A stretch of 64,000 nucleotides of DNA from Oscillospiraceae bacterium. Its GTDB lineage: Bacteria > Bacillota > Clostridia > Oscillospirales > CAG-272. A program made the position numbers and the translations under genes. The stretch spans positions 1 through 64,000 of the forward strand of contig SVSG01000007.1 of NCBI GenBank assembly GCA_015064415.1, read 5' to 3'. Each line of letters starts with the position of its first letter. Position 1 is the stretch's first letter. Under the pieces are notes generated by a model. The model saw nothing but the letters and a program-made list of their open reading frames with translations. It had not been told where the DNA came from and made no database searches. Below are positions 1 to 8,499 of the stretch, piece after piece.

Positions 1-271
1 CCGCAGGGGAAGGCAATTTGCGCCATGTGCTTTTGTAAAGCAAAAGCCAGCGGCCCCACGCCGCTGGCCGGTAGTAGTGGGCTTTTAGCCCTAGTGCAAA
101 CCACCCGTTTGACGGGCGGTTATGATTATGCCTGCGGCTTGGCGGCAGGAGGGCGCGAGGGGAGGCGACGCGAAACGCGTCGCGGCTCGTGGGCAAGCAC
201 GTGCCGACGTCAAATGCGAACCGCCCACCGCATATGCGGTGGGCGGTCTCTCCTGTATGCTTTTGTCGAAA
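1..271. other. Non-coding run of strong hairpins at the window edge
   Basis: I see no convincing gene here. The stretch holds consecutive inverted repeats: GCTTTTG/CAAAAGC at 29-47, GCCAGCGGC/GCCGCTGGC at 46-68, GGGC/GCCC at 79-91, ACCACCCG/CGGGCGGT at 100-120, a CGACGCG/CGCGTCG hairpin around 166-182, and a 28-bp perfect palindrome at 220-247 just after the stop of the minus-strand glycosidase. The last one could end that transcript, but no clear T-run follows it. The series looks like a structured RNA or the end of a small mobile element that continues left of the window. Which of these cannot be decided here. Confidence 0.4.
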
Positions 272-1660
272 TCATTTCTCCTTCAGCAAAATCAGATAGC
301 AGGTGTGGTTGGGCACGTCGATCTCCCATGCGAAGCGATCGCCTCCGAAGGTGAGCTTTTGCGTCAGCGTCAGGCGGTGATCGTCATCCAGCAGATAAAA
401 CTCTGCTTCGGTGTGCTCATCCAGTCCGTCCAGCTCCACACGCACGGGCTTTTTCTCGGTATCGTCATCATCATTATAGTGTGTCAGCACCACGGCGGCA
501 CTTTTCTCGCCGCGGGCGGCGCACACAAAAATGTCGGGATCGTCAGCGGTCGAAGCGACCTCTGTACCCAAGCGGTACAGCACGTTGAACATGGGGAAGG
601 GATAGTAGCCCGTCAGGGTGGAATGCTCGATCTGCGACATATCAAACATGCCGTTCCAGTTGGTTGTAGGACGTGCATCATAGTACATCAGCATGTCGAT
701 GGCGGATCTTTGCGCGGCGCACATCGTTGCCAGCGTAAAGGAGGCACCCTTACTGCGATTTTGCTGTGCATAGCTGTAACGTAACGGTGCCGGCTCCCAG
801 CTGCGCACGTAATTCCATTCGTTCAGAATGCTTTCCGTGTGCCGGAAGCCATACTCATCCAGCAGTGCGCGCATCGCCTCGGCGCGTGCGATCACCTTTT
901 CGGGCGTATTGGTGTAAATGTGCCAGGAGAAAAAGTCGAGCGGGGCCTTCAGCTGCGCCAAAAAGGCCCTGGTCCAATTCAGACTGCCGGCAACCGCAGG
1001 GCCACCGATCTTCAGATGGGGGAAGCACCTTTTCAGGTGTGTGGCGGTGACGTGATACAGCTCAAAAAACTGCTCCTTCGTGCCTCCCCAGGTCGGGTGG
1101 CTTACCTCGGGCGGCTCCTTGTATCGCAGATCCGGCTCGTTCCAGATCTCCCAATACAAAATATCGCGCTTGTGCCCGTTTGCCCAGCCCTCGGTGCAAT
1201 GGCGGATGATATGCTCGCAGATGACCGCCCACTTTTGAAAATCCTTGGGCGGGAGCGTGCCGTATTTTTTGATCTCGTGCTCGATGCGGTGGCCAAGGCG
1301 GTAAAAAACCTTCGTGCCCGCCGCCTCGATCATATCCAGATAGTGGTCGGTGCAGGCGAAATCATAGCTGTCGGGGTCGCAGGGGTCGGCATCAAAATCG
1401 GGAAAGATCGCCGCCACGTCGATCGTATGCGACAGACCGTAGGTTGCCAGAAAAGAGGCATCGTGCGTGCGGGCATAGGGGATGCCTGCCATCGCAAATT
1501 CATAGATGTTTTCACCGACAACGTGGCGATCGTGCCGTTCCTCGGTTACGGTCCATGAGGAGTTGTAGCCGCCCACCTTGCCGACGGGGCCGTTGTTTGT
1601 GGCGTGCATCGGCTTGATCCTGCCGAGCGTATTTTTGAAGTTGACTTGTGCTGATGCCAT
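272..1660 (-). CDS. GH39-like glycoside hydrolase (beta-xylosidase type)
   Basis: Probable retaining glycosidase of the TIM-barrel clan GH-A. It is 462 residues with no signal peptide, so cytoplasmic. The segment WEIWNEPD carries the NEP motif of the clan, making Glu175 the likely acid/base; LNEWN at 279-283 makes Glu281 the likely nucleophile. The spacing and the C-terminal beta-rich tail resemble GH39 xylosidases, which cut xylo-oligosaccharides. The start was set at the ATG preceded by AGGGAGGA; the open frame extends further upstream but without a ribosome site and through the promoter. It diverges from an exporter/pectinase pair, which fits plant-polysaccharide use. Family is fairly sure; substrate is inferred. 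Confidence 0.75.
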   Translation of the reverse strand: MASAQVNFKNTLGRIKPMHATNNGPVGKVGGYNSSWTVTEERHDRHVVGENIYEFAMAGIPYARTHDASFLATYGLSHTIDVAAIFPDFDADPCDPDSYDFACTDHYLDMIEAAGTKVFYRLGHRIEHEIKKYGTLPPKDFQKWAVICEHIIRHCTEGWANGHKRDILYWEIWNEPDLRYKEPPEVSHPTWGGTKEQFFELYHVTATHLKRCFPHLKIGGPAVAGSLNWTRAFLAQLKAPLDFFSWHIYTNTPEKVIARAEAMRALLDEYGFRHTESILNEWNYVRSWEPAPLRYSYAQQNRSKGASFTLATMCAAQRSAIDMLMYYDARPTTNWNGMFDMSQIEHSTLTGYYPFPMFNVLYRLGTEVASTADDPDIFVCAARGEKSAAVVLTHYNDDDDTEKKPVRVELDGLDEHTEAEFYLLDDDHRLTLTQKLTFGGDRFAWEIDVPNHTCYLILLKEK

Positions 1661-1690
1661 GGATAGTCCTCCCTTTCGCATGCTGGTTTC

Positions 1691-1719
1691 ATTATAATAT
1701 TTCCCGTCTGCTTTGTCAA
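1691..1719 (-). promoter_or_regulatory. Promoter of the GH39-like gene
   Basis: Read on the minus strand, TTGACA (1719-1714) and TATAAT (1696-1691) are separated by 17 bp. Both hexamers are perfect, and the start codon lies about 30 bp downstream. It is back to back with the next promoter, whose -35 begins 10 bp away, so one factor bound here could affect both genes. Confidence 0.85.
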
Positions 1720-1729
1720 GTGCGTCTCC

Positions 1730-1758
1730 TTGACAACCCCTCGTTTTTGTGCTATAAT
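1730..1758 (+). promoter_or_regulatory. Promoter of the EamA-GH28 unit
   Basis: TTGACA at 1730-1735 and TATAAT at 1753-1758 with a 17-bp spacer, a full consensus match for the housekeeping sigma factor. The predicted transcript starts near 1765, leaving a leader of only about 23 nt before the ATG at 1788. Confidence 0.88.
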
Positions 1759-1787
1759 CTGTTTGATTTTTGAAAAGAGGTTTATCC

Positions 1788-2729
1788 ATGGAAAAAAAGA
1801 AATTAGGCGGCGCGCTTTGCCTGCTTGCGGCGGCGGTGGTCTGGGGCTTCGGCTTTGTGGCGCAGGATATGGGCGCCGCGCACGTCGGTGGCTTCACCTT
1901 TCAGGCGTGCCGCACGCTGCTTGCGGCACTCGCGCTGCTTTTGCTGTGGCTGGTACGTGACTTTTGTCGCAAAAAGAAGGGTACGTATGTGCCTATTTCG
2001 CAAAAAGAGCGCAAATATCTTTTGATCGGCGGCCCCATTTGCGGTGCCATTTTGTGCGTGGCGACCTGCCTGCAGCAGCTCGGCATCGGCAACAATACGG
2101 GCTCCCCCGGTAAGGAGGCGTTCATCACCGCGTTGTATATCGTGATCGTGCCGATCCTGTCGCTTGCCTTCGGGAAGCGGGTCAAATGGCACATTTACGT
2201 GTGCGTGGCGGCGGCGCTGTTCGGGCTCTGGATGCTTTGTATGAGCGGCTCTGCCCTCACCACGGGGGATATTCAGGTGATCTGCTGCTCGCTGGTGTTT
2301 TCCTGCCACATCATCGCGGTGGATTTCTTCATCCCGCACGTGGACGGCGTGCGCCTTTCCTGTATTCAGTTTTTTACTACCTGCCTTGGCGCCACGGTGA
2401 TGATGCTGATCCTCGAGGAGCCGCAATGGAGCGGTATCGCGGCGGCGGGGCTTGCCATTCTATATTCCGGCGTGATGTCGGCGGGGGCGGGCTATACGTT
2501 GCAGATCCTCGGGCAAAAGCACACGCCCGCCACGCTGGCGTCGCTTCTGATGAGCTTGGAGTCGGTTTTTGCCGTGGTCGCCAGTGCCATTTTGCTGCCC
2601 GAGATCACCTCCTTCACCTGGCGCGAGGTTGTCGGCATGGTCATCATTTTTGCGGCCATCATTTGCTCGCAGCTTTCCTTTGATTTCAAAAAAAGCCCCC
2701 AAACGGGTGGAGAAAACGCTGAAAAATAA
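1788..2729 (+). CDS. EamA/DMT-family membrane transporter
   Basis: A 313-residue hydrophobic protein of the drug/metabolite transporter superfamily, with about ten membrane segments in two EamA halves. It opens MEKKKLGGALCLLAAAVVWG and contains the conserved G-x-G-Y-T-L-Q segment near residue 240. Such proteins move metabolites or drugs across the cytoplasmic membrane; the substrate cannot be read from sequence. The ATG at 1788 was chosen over the in-frame TTG at 1770 because AAGAGG lies seven bases before it and the TTG is too close to the promoter. The GH28 gene follows after 12 bp, so the two are probably cotranscribed; export or uptake of a sugar product is possible but unproven. Confidence 0.8.
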   Translation: MEKKKLGGALCLLAAAVVWGFGFVAQDMGAAHVGGFTFQACRTLLAALALLLLWLVRDFCRKKKGTYVPISQKERKYLLIGGPICGAILCVATCLQQLGIGNNTGSPGKEAFITALYIVIVPILSLAFGKRVKWHIYVCVAAALFGLWMLCMSGSALTTGDIQVICCSLVFSCHIIAVDFFIPHVDGVRLSCIQFFTTCLGATVMMLILEEPQWSGIAAAGLAILYSGVMSAGAGYTLQILGQKHTPATLASLLMSLESVFAVVASAILLPEITSFTWREVVGMVIIFAAIICSQLSFDFKKSPQTGGENAEK

Positions 2730-2741
2730 CGGAGAAGAAGA

Positions 2742-3986
2742 ATGCAAGAGTATAATATTCTGGATTTTGGTGCCGTCGCGGACGGCGTGAGCTGTAACAG
2801 TACCTCCATCCAGCGCGCCATCGACGCGTGCGCCGCCGCAGGTGGCGGCAGAGTGCTGGTGCCCGCAGGCGTGTTTATGACGGGTACGATCTGGCTGAAA
2901 AGCCACGTCGAGCTGCATCTGTGCCACGGGGCGGTGCTGCTCGCCTCCCCTAACCTTTCCGATTATAACGAGGAGGACGCCTTTGAGCAAAATTTCCACT
3001 ACGCCTCGGAGGAGTGGTGCGGCAAGCACCTGATCCTTGCCGTGGAGTGCGAGGATATTGCCATCACGGGTACGGGCGTGATCGACGGCAACGGTGCCGC
3101 GCATTATGCGCCCCCCATCTTTTACCGCCATTATATCTGGCGCGCGGGCCTTGCGCTGGCGCGCGACAAGGAAAATCTGCGCCCCGGACAGCTTGTGTTC
3201 GTGGTGGAAAGCAATAACGTAAAGGTGACGGATATCACCGTGCGCAACGCGACCTCGTGGTGCCTGTTTTTCTATGGCTGTGATTACGTGCAGGTGCGCG
3301 GTGCCAAGATTTTCAACCCGCCTGAGGCCGCCAATACGGACGGCATCAATATCGATACCTGCCGATATGTCACGGTGTCGGATTGCATCATCGACACGGG
3401 GGATGACGCCATTCCGATCCGTTGTAATAAGAAATACCTCAAAAACCGGGATAAGGTCTGTGAGCACATCACCGTCACCAACTGCGTGCTGGGCTCCTCC
3501 TCCTCGGTGTTCCGCATCGGCATCGGCAATCTGTGTGAGATCCGCCATCTGAATATCTCCAACATCACGGTGACGCGCGGCGCGGTGGGCATTCATCTGA
3601 TGGTCAGCTATCACGGCACGCACGTCTCACACCTTTCGCATCTGAATTTTTCCAACATCACCGCCACCGACGTGTGCTATCCCATCAATATTTCTGGCAG
3701 CGAGGGATGTGCCGAGCATATCCGCATCGAAAATTACAGCGCGTACGGCTACGCGTGCTCCAAGGTGGTCGCCGAAGGGGATTGCCTGCTGCGGGACATC
3801 GCGCTTTCGAACGTGTCGCTTTATACCAAAAATCTGTATCCCGAGCTCACCGAGGAGGTGCTGTTCCGTCGCGGAGACACTCCCTTGCGTGTGCAGGGCG
3901 TGAAGGATCTGCGCCTGGATCACGTGCGCTCCGAGATCATCGACGGCAGCGATGCGACCTGGAACGGAAATATGCAAATTGATTGA
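2742..3986 (+). CDS. GH28-family glycoside hydrolase (polygalacturonase-like)
   Basis: A 414-residue right-handed beta-helix protein of the pectinase type. The N-terminal DFGAVADGVSCNSTSIQRAI pattern (8-27) and the central NTDGI (Asp200) and TGDD (Asp221, Asp222) motifs are those of GH28, where these aspartates carry out inverting hydrolysis of galacturonide or related links. The usual GHG motif is not obvious; an SSSSVFRIGIGN segment stands in that region, so specificity may differ from true polygalacturonases. There is no signal peptide, implying intracellular action on imported oligomers. GGAGAAG precedes the ATG. It shares a promoter with the transporter upstream and ends at a strong terminator. 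Confidence 0.82.
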   Translation: MQEYNILDFGAVADGVSCNSTSIQRAIDACAAAGGGRVLVPAGVFMTGTIWLKSHVELHLCHGAVLLASPNLSDYNEEDAFEQNFHYASEEWCGKHLILAVECEDIAITGTGVIDGNGAAHYAPPIFYRHYIWRAGLALARDKENLRPGQLVFVVESNNVKVTDITVRNATSWCLFFYGCDYVQVRGAKIFNPPEAANTDGINIDTCRYVTVSDCIIDTGDDAIPIRCNKKYLKNRDKVCEHITVTNCVLGSSSSVFRIGIGNLCEIRHLNISNITVTRGAVGIHLMVSYHGTHVSHLSHLNFSNITATDVCYPINISGSEGCAEHIRIENYSAYGYACSKVVAEGDCLLRDIALSNVSLYTKNLYPELTEEVLFRRGDTPLRVQGVKDLRLDHVRSEIIDGSDATWNGNMQID

Positions 3987-3990
3987 AAAA

Positions 3991-4015
3991 AAGCCCCCGT
4001 TCGGGGGCTTTTTTT
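3991..4015. terminator. Bidirectional terminator between GH28 and asnB
   Basis: AAGCCCCC/GGGGGCTT stem with a short loop, with A-run on the left and T-run on the right, so it can end transcripts arriving from both sides. The right-hand T-run overlaps the asnB stop codon. Confidence 0.9.
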
Positions 4016-5843
4016 AGATCAGCTTGACGTGGTAGCTTTCAAACCAGTCGGAAAACTGGCACAGCCACGCGATCAGCTGAGGGCGTGCCATCAGCTGGCC
4101 CTGCCAGGTCTCGTTCTCGCCGTCAAGGAGCGCTTGCAGGCGGTGGCGATCCAGATGCTCGGCAAGAAAACTGCCTTTTTTGGCAAGGCGCGCCTCCAGC
4201 ATGCGGCGCACCGTTTGCTCGTAGGCGGGATTGTGCGTTTTGGGGTAGGGACTTTTCTTGCGCCAGAGCACGCGGTCGGGCAAATACCCCTCCATTGCGC
4301 GGCGCAAGAGCGCCTTTTCCACACCGTTTTCAAATTTGATGCGCCAGGGCACGTTGAACACGTACTCCAGAATGCGGTGATCCGCAAAGGGCACGCGTAC
4401 CTCCACCGCGCTGTACATGCTCATGCGGTCCTTGCGCGCAAGCAGGTTGGTCATAAAATAGCGGGTGGAAAGCCAGGTCGCCACGCGCGCGGTCTCGTCC
4501 TCGGCACTCTCACCCGAAAGGCGCGGACAGTCGGCGGTGCTTTGGCGGCAGACCTCGCGCAAATACTCCAGCCCCTCGTTTGCGTGCGTGATCCTTTCGT
4601 CGAAAAGTGAGATGCGCGTGTGCGGATCGTGCAGCCACGGGAAGAAGTCGCGGTAGAGCATTTCGGGGCGGTAAAACCACGGGTAGCCACCGAAAATTTC
4701 GTCCGAGCATTCACCGGAAAGCAATACCGTATGCCTTTTTTTGATCTCGCGGCAGAAATAAAGCAGGGAGGAGTCGATGTCCGCCTGCCCCGCCAGATCC
4801 CGTGCCAGCGTGGCGGCGGGGAGCGCCGCCGCCACCGCCTCGGTGGGGGCGGTCAGCACCGTGTGTGCGGTGCCAAGCTCTGTGGCAAGCTGTGCGGCGT
4901 AGGCATCGTCCCCCTGCGGTTGAAAGAGGGTGGGACGAAAGCTTTCGCGGTTGCCCTCATATTCAAAGGAATAGGTGGAAAGCGTCTGCCCGTGCTCGCG
5001 CAGGTGCTCGGCGGCCACGGCAGTGATGGCGGAGGAGTCAAGCCCGCCCGAAAGCAGGACGGCGAGGGGCACGTCGCTGTTCAGCTGACGGTGCACCGCG
5101 TCGCAGAAGAGCTCCCGTACCGTGGCGGCGGCGGTCTTCGCGTCGTCGCGGCACTCGCGCGCCTCCAGCTGCCAGTAGGCCCACGTTTCAAACCCCTCTT
5201 TCGTCATGCGCCCCGCGTGGGCAGGGAGCAGCTCGTCGATCCCCGCAAAAACGCCGGAGCCGGGGAGCGTGACGGGTGAGAGGTAGAGCAGCTGCCACAG
5301 CCCCTCGCGCGAGAGCGCGGGGGTGATCTCGGGGTGGGCGAAAAGTGCCTTCACCTCCGAGGCAAAATAGAATTTAGTGCCCAAACGGGTGTAAAAAAAG
5401 GGCTTTACCCCCAACCGATCACGCGCAAAAAAGACACACTCGCGCGCGGGATCGTACACGGCGAAGGCGAAGATACCGTTCAAGTGGGTGGGGCATTTCT
5501 CGCCCCAGAAAATATAGCTCCACAGCACCACCTCGGTGTCGCAATCCGTCACGAACACGGCCCCCAGGCGCAAAAGCTCCCGGCGGAGTCCCGCGCAGTT
5601 GTAGATCTCGCCGTTGTAAATGATGGTATAGGTTTTGCCGTCATGCGTGGCCTGCATCGGCTGTGTACCGCGCGCGGGGTCCATTATCGCCAGTCGATTG
5701 TGATAAAAGCCCACGGACGGGGCGAAAAATTCGCCGTGTGCATCCGGCCCGCGGTGCGCAAGCGCCCGCCCCGCCGCGCGGACGGCGACCTTATCTATCG
5801 TGTGCGGCAAGCAGAAATCCACACACCCGTTGATCGAACACAT
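4014..5843 (-). CDS. asnB: Asparagine synthase (glutamine-hydrolysing)
   Basis: Makes asparagine from aspartate, ATP and glutamine in the cytosol. The 609-residue protein opens MCSINGC, so after Met removal Cys2 is the N-terminal nucleophile of the class II glutaminase domain (about 1-190). RGPDAHGEF and YNGEIYN are conserved glutaminase segments, and SGGLDSSA at 265-272 is the pyrophosphate loop of the synthetase domain. Length matches the AsnB family. AGGTGAT lies before the ATG. It converges on GH28 and diverges from spoVM with only 73 bp between the starts. An 18-base stretch inside it (5371-5388) also occurs at two downstream terminators, which is odd but may be chance. Confidence 0.93.
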   Translation of the reverse strand: MCSINGCVDFCLPHTIDKVAVRAAGRALAHRGPDAHGEFFAPSVGFYHNRLAIMDPARGTQPMQATHDGKTYTIIYNGEIYNCAGLRRELLRLGAVFVTDCDTEVVLWSYIFWGEKCPTHLNGIFAFAVYDPARECVFFARDRLGVKPFFYTRLGTKFYFASEVKALFAHPEITPALSREGLWQLLYLSPVTLPGSGVFAGIDELLPAHAGRMTKEGFETWAYWQLEARECRDDAKTAAATVRELFCDAVHRQLNSDVPLAVLLSGGLDSSAITAVAAEHLREHGQTLSTYSFEYEGNRESFRPTLFQPQGDDAYAAQLATELGTAHTVLTAPTEAVAAALPAATLARDLAGQADIDSSLLYFCREIKKRHTVLLSGECSDEIFGGYPWFYRPEMLYRDFFPWLHDPHTRISLFDERITHANEGLEYLREVCRQSTADCPRLSGESAEDETARVATWLSTRYFMTNLLARKDRMSMYSAVEVRVPFADHRILEYVFNVPWRIKFENGVEKALLRRAMEGYLPDRVLWRKKSPYPKTHNPAYEQTVRRMLEARLAKKGSFLAEHLDRHRLQALLDGENETWQGQLMARPQLIAWLCQFSDWFESYHVKLI

Positions 5844-5887
5844 AACATCACCTCGCTACATCCTATGAGCGCGGCGGGCGCGCGGTG

Positions 5888-5895
5888 CATACACT
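5888..5895 (+). promoter_or_regulatory. Candidate sigma-E -10 element before spoVM
   Basis: CATACACT fits the CATACANT -10 consensus of the mother-cell sporulation factor sigma-E. It lies 29 bp before the spoVM start and 10 bp before its ribosome site. I could not find a good sigma-E -35 at the right distance (the best ATG/TAT-rich bases at about 5861-5868 are too far), so this is a one-sided match. In Bacillus subtilis spoVM is sigma-E dependent. Confidence 0.45.
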
Positions 5896-5916
5896 GTGGG
5901 TGACGGAGGTGTGGAT

Positions 5917-6000
5917 ATGAAGATCGTACTGATGAGATCGCCCAAGGCGTTGGCGCCGCTGTTGCGGCGCGTGTTCGGCGTGCCGAAAAAAGGAAAATAA
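5917..6000 (+). CDS. spoVM: Stage V sporulation protein SpoVM-like micro-protein
   Basis: A 27-codon gene of the type usually missed by annotation. The product begins MKIVLMRSPKAL, continues with an amphipathic stretch holding Arg17 and Gly21, and ends in a Lys-rich tail. Against the 26-residue B. subtilis SpoVM, the start, the helix-breaking Pro9 with Lys10, Leu12, Arg17 and Gly21 line up without gaps. SpoVM is an amphipathic helix that recognises the convex surface of the forespore and anchors SpoIVA for coat assembly. GGAGG ends seven bases before the ATG, and a sigma-E-like -10 lies upstream. A GC-rich hairpin begins at 6006, just after the stop. Its presence argues for an endospore former. 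Confidence 0.8.
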   Translation: MKIVLMRSPKALAPLLRRVFGVPKKGK

Positions 6001-6475
6001 AGAACGGGCGGGGCCACGGCCCCGCCCTACGGGTTTGTGTGTTTATCCGCAAACAATGTGGCATCCCACAAACATTGTAGGGGCGAACAGTGTTCGCCCG
6101 TGGGAGACCGCAGGTCTCCCCTACGGGGTTGAGCGCTGATTTTCCGCTGAAGCGCGTGGCTATATTGGACTCCCTTGTGCAAAGGGAGCTCCCGCATAAG
6201 CGGGTGAGGGATTGTCGGCGCTTTACAATCCTCCGCCTCTCCCGTCACGCCTACGGCGAGCCGAGCTCGGCACCTCCCTTTACACAAGGGAGGCGTTTTG
6301 TGAGTGCGAACAACACGGTAATACCGCCCTACGGTTTGTGCGGTTTCCCACTCAACAAAGAAAGGATGCACGATATGGTGATGCCCTTAGCGGAGAATTT
6401 CCACTTTGACAAAAGTGCAAGCATCGCATTTGACTGGTCAAACGCAAATATGGGCTAAGCCCAAACCCCTTTACA
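6001..6475. repeat. Intergenic repeat field: palindromes and MITE-like element, copy 1
   Basis: No solid gene. A GGGCGGGGCC/GGCCCCGCCC hairpin sits at 6006-6027. Two adjoining palindromes, GGGCGAACAGTGTTCGCCC (6081-6099) and GGGAGACCGCAGGTCTCCC (6102-6120), belong to the dispersed family flanked by CCCTACGG. From 6133 to about 6313 runs a ~181-bp unit that recurs nearly unchanged at 20871-21052; its core (6170-6292) is bounded by 19-bp near-perfect terminal inverted repeats starting CTCCCTTGTG. A 30-codon frame at 6366-6458 follows a purine-rich AAAGAAAGG and may be a small gene or a fragment, but nothing else supports it. Confidence 0.75.
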
Positions 6476-6746
6476 AACAGAAAGAGCAAGAATAGAAGGA
6501 TTTTCTCCTCTTATTCTTGCTCTTGTTTTTCTTTCTGTTGATATGTTGGCTTCGCCCACTCGATATGTTCTCGCTTTGCTCGAACTCGATATATTGTCGC
6601 TGCGCGCCAATTCGATATGAGATAAATCCCTCGTTTGCGCAGCAAACATATCGAGTGCGTTAGCACATATCGAACGCCATAGGCGTATATCGAAAATCCC
6701 GCGAGGGATTTATCTCGATGCGTGATACTCCGTTAAGAGTATCACG
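6476..6746. repeat. Hairpin array built on TCGATAT/ATATCGA tags
   Basis: A compact structured element. It opens with nested inverted repeats (AACAGAAAG with CTTTCTGTT at 6476-6539, inside it GAGCAAGAATA with TATTCTTGCTC at 6484-6522). It continues with seven tags: ATATG/TCGATAT copies in the left half and ATATCGA copies in the right half. Short palindromes such as GTGCGTTAGCAC, ACGCCATAGGCGT and an AAATCCC/GGGATTT stem separate them. The tag orientation flips near the centre, so the whole can fold as one large imperfect cruciform. A CGTGATACTC/GAGTATCACG hairpin closes it at 6721-6746. No open frame fits it. It is probably a non-autonomous mobile element or a structured RNA. Confidence 0.65.
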
Positions 6747-6790
6747 CTATGTACGTGCATCCTTTTTCGTTCAAGATTTTTGGAAGGGGC

Positions 6791-6823
6791 GTGGGGGAAC
6801 TTTTTTGCAAAAAGTTCCCCCAC
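6791..6823 (-). terminator. Terminator of the ymdB-UPF0210 operon (recurrent type)
   Basis: GTGGGGGAAC...GTTCCCCCAC stem directly after the UPF0210 stop codon, followed on the minus strand by a CCCCTTCCAAAAATC linker. The same stem plus linker design recurs at five other minus-strand gene ends in this window. Confidence 0.8.
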
Positions 6824-6833
6824 ATCGCGCCCC

Positions 6834-8192
6834 TTAATTCTTCAAGCTGTGAATGGGAGCCGGTACGCGGCCGCCGCGGTGGATGAACTTGGCGGGGGAG
6901 TACTCGCGCACGGGCATGATGGGCGCGGTGCCAAGCAGACCGCCGAAGTCGACGCTCTCTCCCACCGTTTTGCCGTAGGCGGGGATCACGCGCACGGCGG
7001 TGGTCTTGGTGTTGACCACGCCGATCGAGATCTCGTCCGCGATGATGCCGCAAATGACCTCCTCGGAGGTGTCGCCGGGAACGGCGATCATGTCAAGACC
7101 GACCGAGCAAACGGCGGTCATCGCCTCCAGCTTTTCAAGCGAGAGTGCGCCGCGCTCGACGGCGGCGATCATGCCCGCGTCCTCGGAAACGGGTATGAAG
7201 GCGCCCGAAAGGCCGCCCACGTGCGAGGAGGCCATCACGCCGCCCTTTTTCACTGCATCGTTGAGCATGGCAAGGCACGCGGTGGTGCCGTGTGCGCCGC
7301 AGGATTCCAGGCCCATCTCCTCCAGGATGTGCGCCACCGAGTCACCGACGGCGGGAGTGGGCGCGAGGGAAAGGTCGATGATGCCGAAGGGTGTGTTCAG
7401 CTTTTGCGCCGCCTCGTTGGCGACAAGCTGCCCCACGCGCGTGATCTTGAACGCGGTCTTTTTGATGATCTCGGCAAGCTCGGAAAGGTCGCAATCACCC
7501 GCGCGTCGAATAGCGGCGGCGACCACACCGGGGCCGGAAACGCCCACGTTGATGACGGAGTCGGGCTCGCCCACGCCGTGGAAGGCACCCGCCATGAAGG
7601 GGTTGTCCTCCGGAACGTTGGCGAATACCACCAGCTTGGCGCAGCCAAGCGAGTTGTTGTCGCGCGTCAGATACGCGGCGCGCTTGATGGTGCTGCCCAT
7701 CAGACGGATGGCATCCATGTTGATGCCCGCCTTGGTGGTGGCGACGTTGACGGAGGAGCACACGGTGTCAGTCTCGGCCAGTGCCTCGGGAATGACGGAA
7801 ATGAGGTTGCGATCCCCTTGTGTCATGCCCTTGTGCACCAGGGCGGAATAGCCACCGATGAAATTGATGCCAAGCGTGTTGGCGGCGCGCTGGAGCGTGT
7901 GCGCCAGCTTGAGAAAGCCATCGGGAGACATGTTGCCGCCGATGAGGGACACGGGCGTGACGGAAACGCGCTTGTTGACGATCGGAATGCCGTATTTTTG
8001 CTCGATCTCCACGCCGGTCCTCACAAGATTTTCCGCCTTGCGTGTGATCTTGTCATAGACCTTCTCACAAAGGCGGTCAGCGTCCTCGCTGACGCAATCG
8101 AAAAGAGAAATGCCCATCGTGATGGTACGGATGTCGAGGTTTTCCTCGCGTATCATGCCAATGGTTTCCAGAATGTCGGCTGTATTAAGCAT
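6834..8192 (-). CDS. UPF0210 (PFL-family, DUF711) protein
   Basis: A 452-residue cytoplasmic protein opening [20 protein letters not shown] with the following T-I-T-M-G-I-S-L segment typical of UPF0210. The family is widespread in Firmicutes and archaea, resembles the glycyl-radical PFL fold in structure, and has no firmly established biochemical role known to me. Length is normal. It is the last gene of a four-gene unit, 13 bp behind an ACT-domain protein of UPF0237. These two families are commonly paired, which suggests that the ACT protein regulates or binds it. GAGGTGA precedes the ATG. Confidence 0.88.
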   Translation of the reverse strand: MLNTADILETIGMIREENLDIRTITMGISLFDCVSEDADRLCEKVYDKITRKAENLVRTGVEIEQKYGIPIVNKRVSVTPVSLIGGNMSPDGFLKLAHTLQRAANTLGINFIGGYSALVHKGMTQGDRNLISVIPEALAETDTVCSSVNVATTKAGINMDAIRLMGSTIKRAAYLTRDNNSLGCAKLVVFANVPEDNPFMAGAFHGVGEPDSVINVGVSGPGVVAAAIRRAGDCDLSELAEIIKKTAFKITRVGQLVANEAAQKLNTPFGIIDLSLAPTPAVGDSVAHILEEMGLESCGAHGTTACLAMLNDAVKKGGVMASSHVGGLSGAFIPVSEDAGMIAAVERGALSLEKLEAMTAVCSVGLDMIAVPGDTSEEVICGIIADEISIGVVNTKTTAVRVIPAYGKTVGESVDFGGLLGTAPIMPVREYSPAKFIHRGGRVPAPIHSLKN

Positions 8193-8205
8193 AGGTACTC
8201 ACCTC

Positions 8206-8475
8206 TTAAACGTGGTGCATCGTGTTGAAGATGTCCTCATGCATGGCGCGGATGTCCAGACCCTTCTCGCGGCCGAGGGCGGCAAGGGTGTCGGCAAAGG
8301 CGTTGAAGGGAACGTTCAATTTGTCGATCTCGACCAACATGATCATAGCGAAGTACTCGGACAGCACGCTTTGCGTGATGTCCACGATGTTGGCATTGTG
8401 CTCGGTACAAAGGGCGCTGACGGCGGCGATGATGCCGACGCTGTCCTTACCGGTGACGGTGATAACGGCTTTCAT
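8206..8475 (-). CDS. ACT-domain protein, UPF0237 family
   Basis: An 89-residue single ACT domain: MKAVITVTGKDSVGIIAAVS at the N-terminus is the ligand-binding beta-alpha unit that in other ACT proteins binds amino acids and controls metabolic enzymes. The start is the internal ATG with AGGAG six bases upstream, not the seven-codon-longer frame. It lies between a flavin reductase and the UPF0210 gene with 24 and 13 bp gaps, so all are probably one transcript. Ligand unknown. Confidence 0.88.
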   Translation of the reverse strand: MKAVITVTGKDSVGIIAAVSALCTEHNANIVDITQSVLSEYFAMIMLVEIDKLNVPFNAFADTLAALGREKGLDIRAMHEDIFNTMHHV

Positions 8476-8499
8476 AATAGAGCTCCTTTTTTGCATATT

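Noticed and set aside
6476..6746. CRISPR array
   Set aside because: The tags are only 7-8 bases, the intervening units are themselves palindromic, the orientation flips midway, and no cas gene is near.
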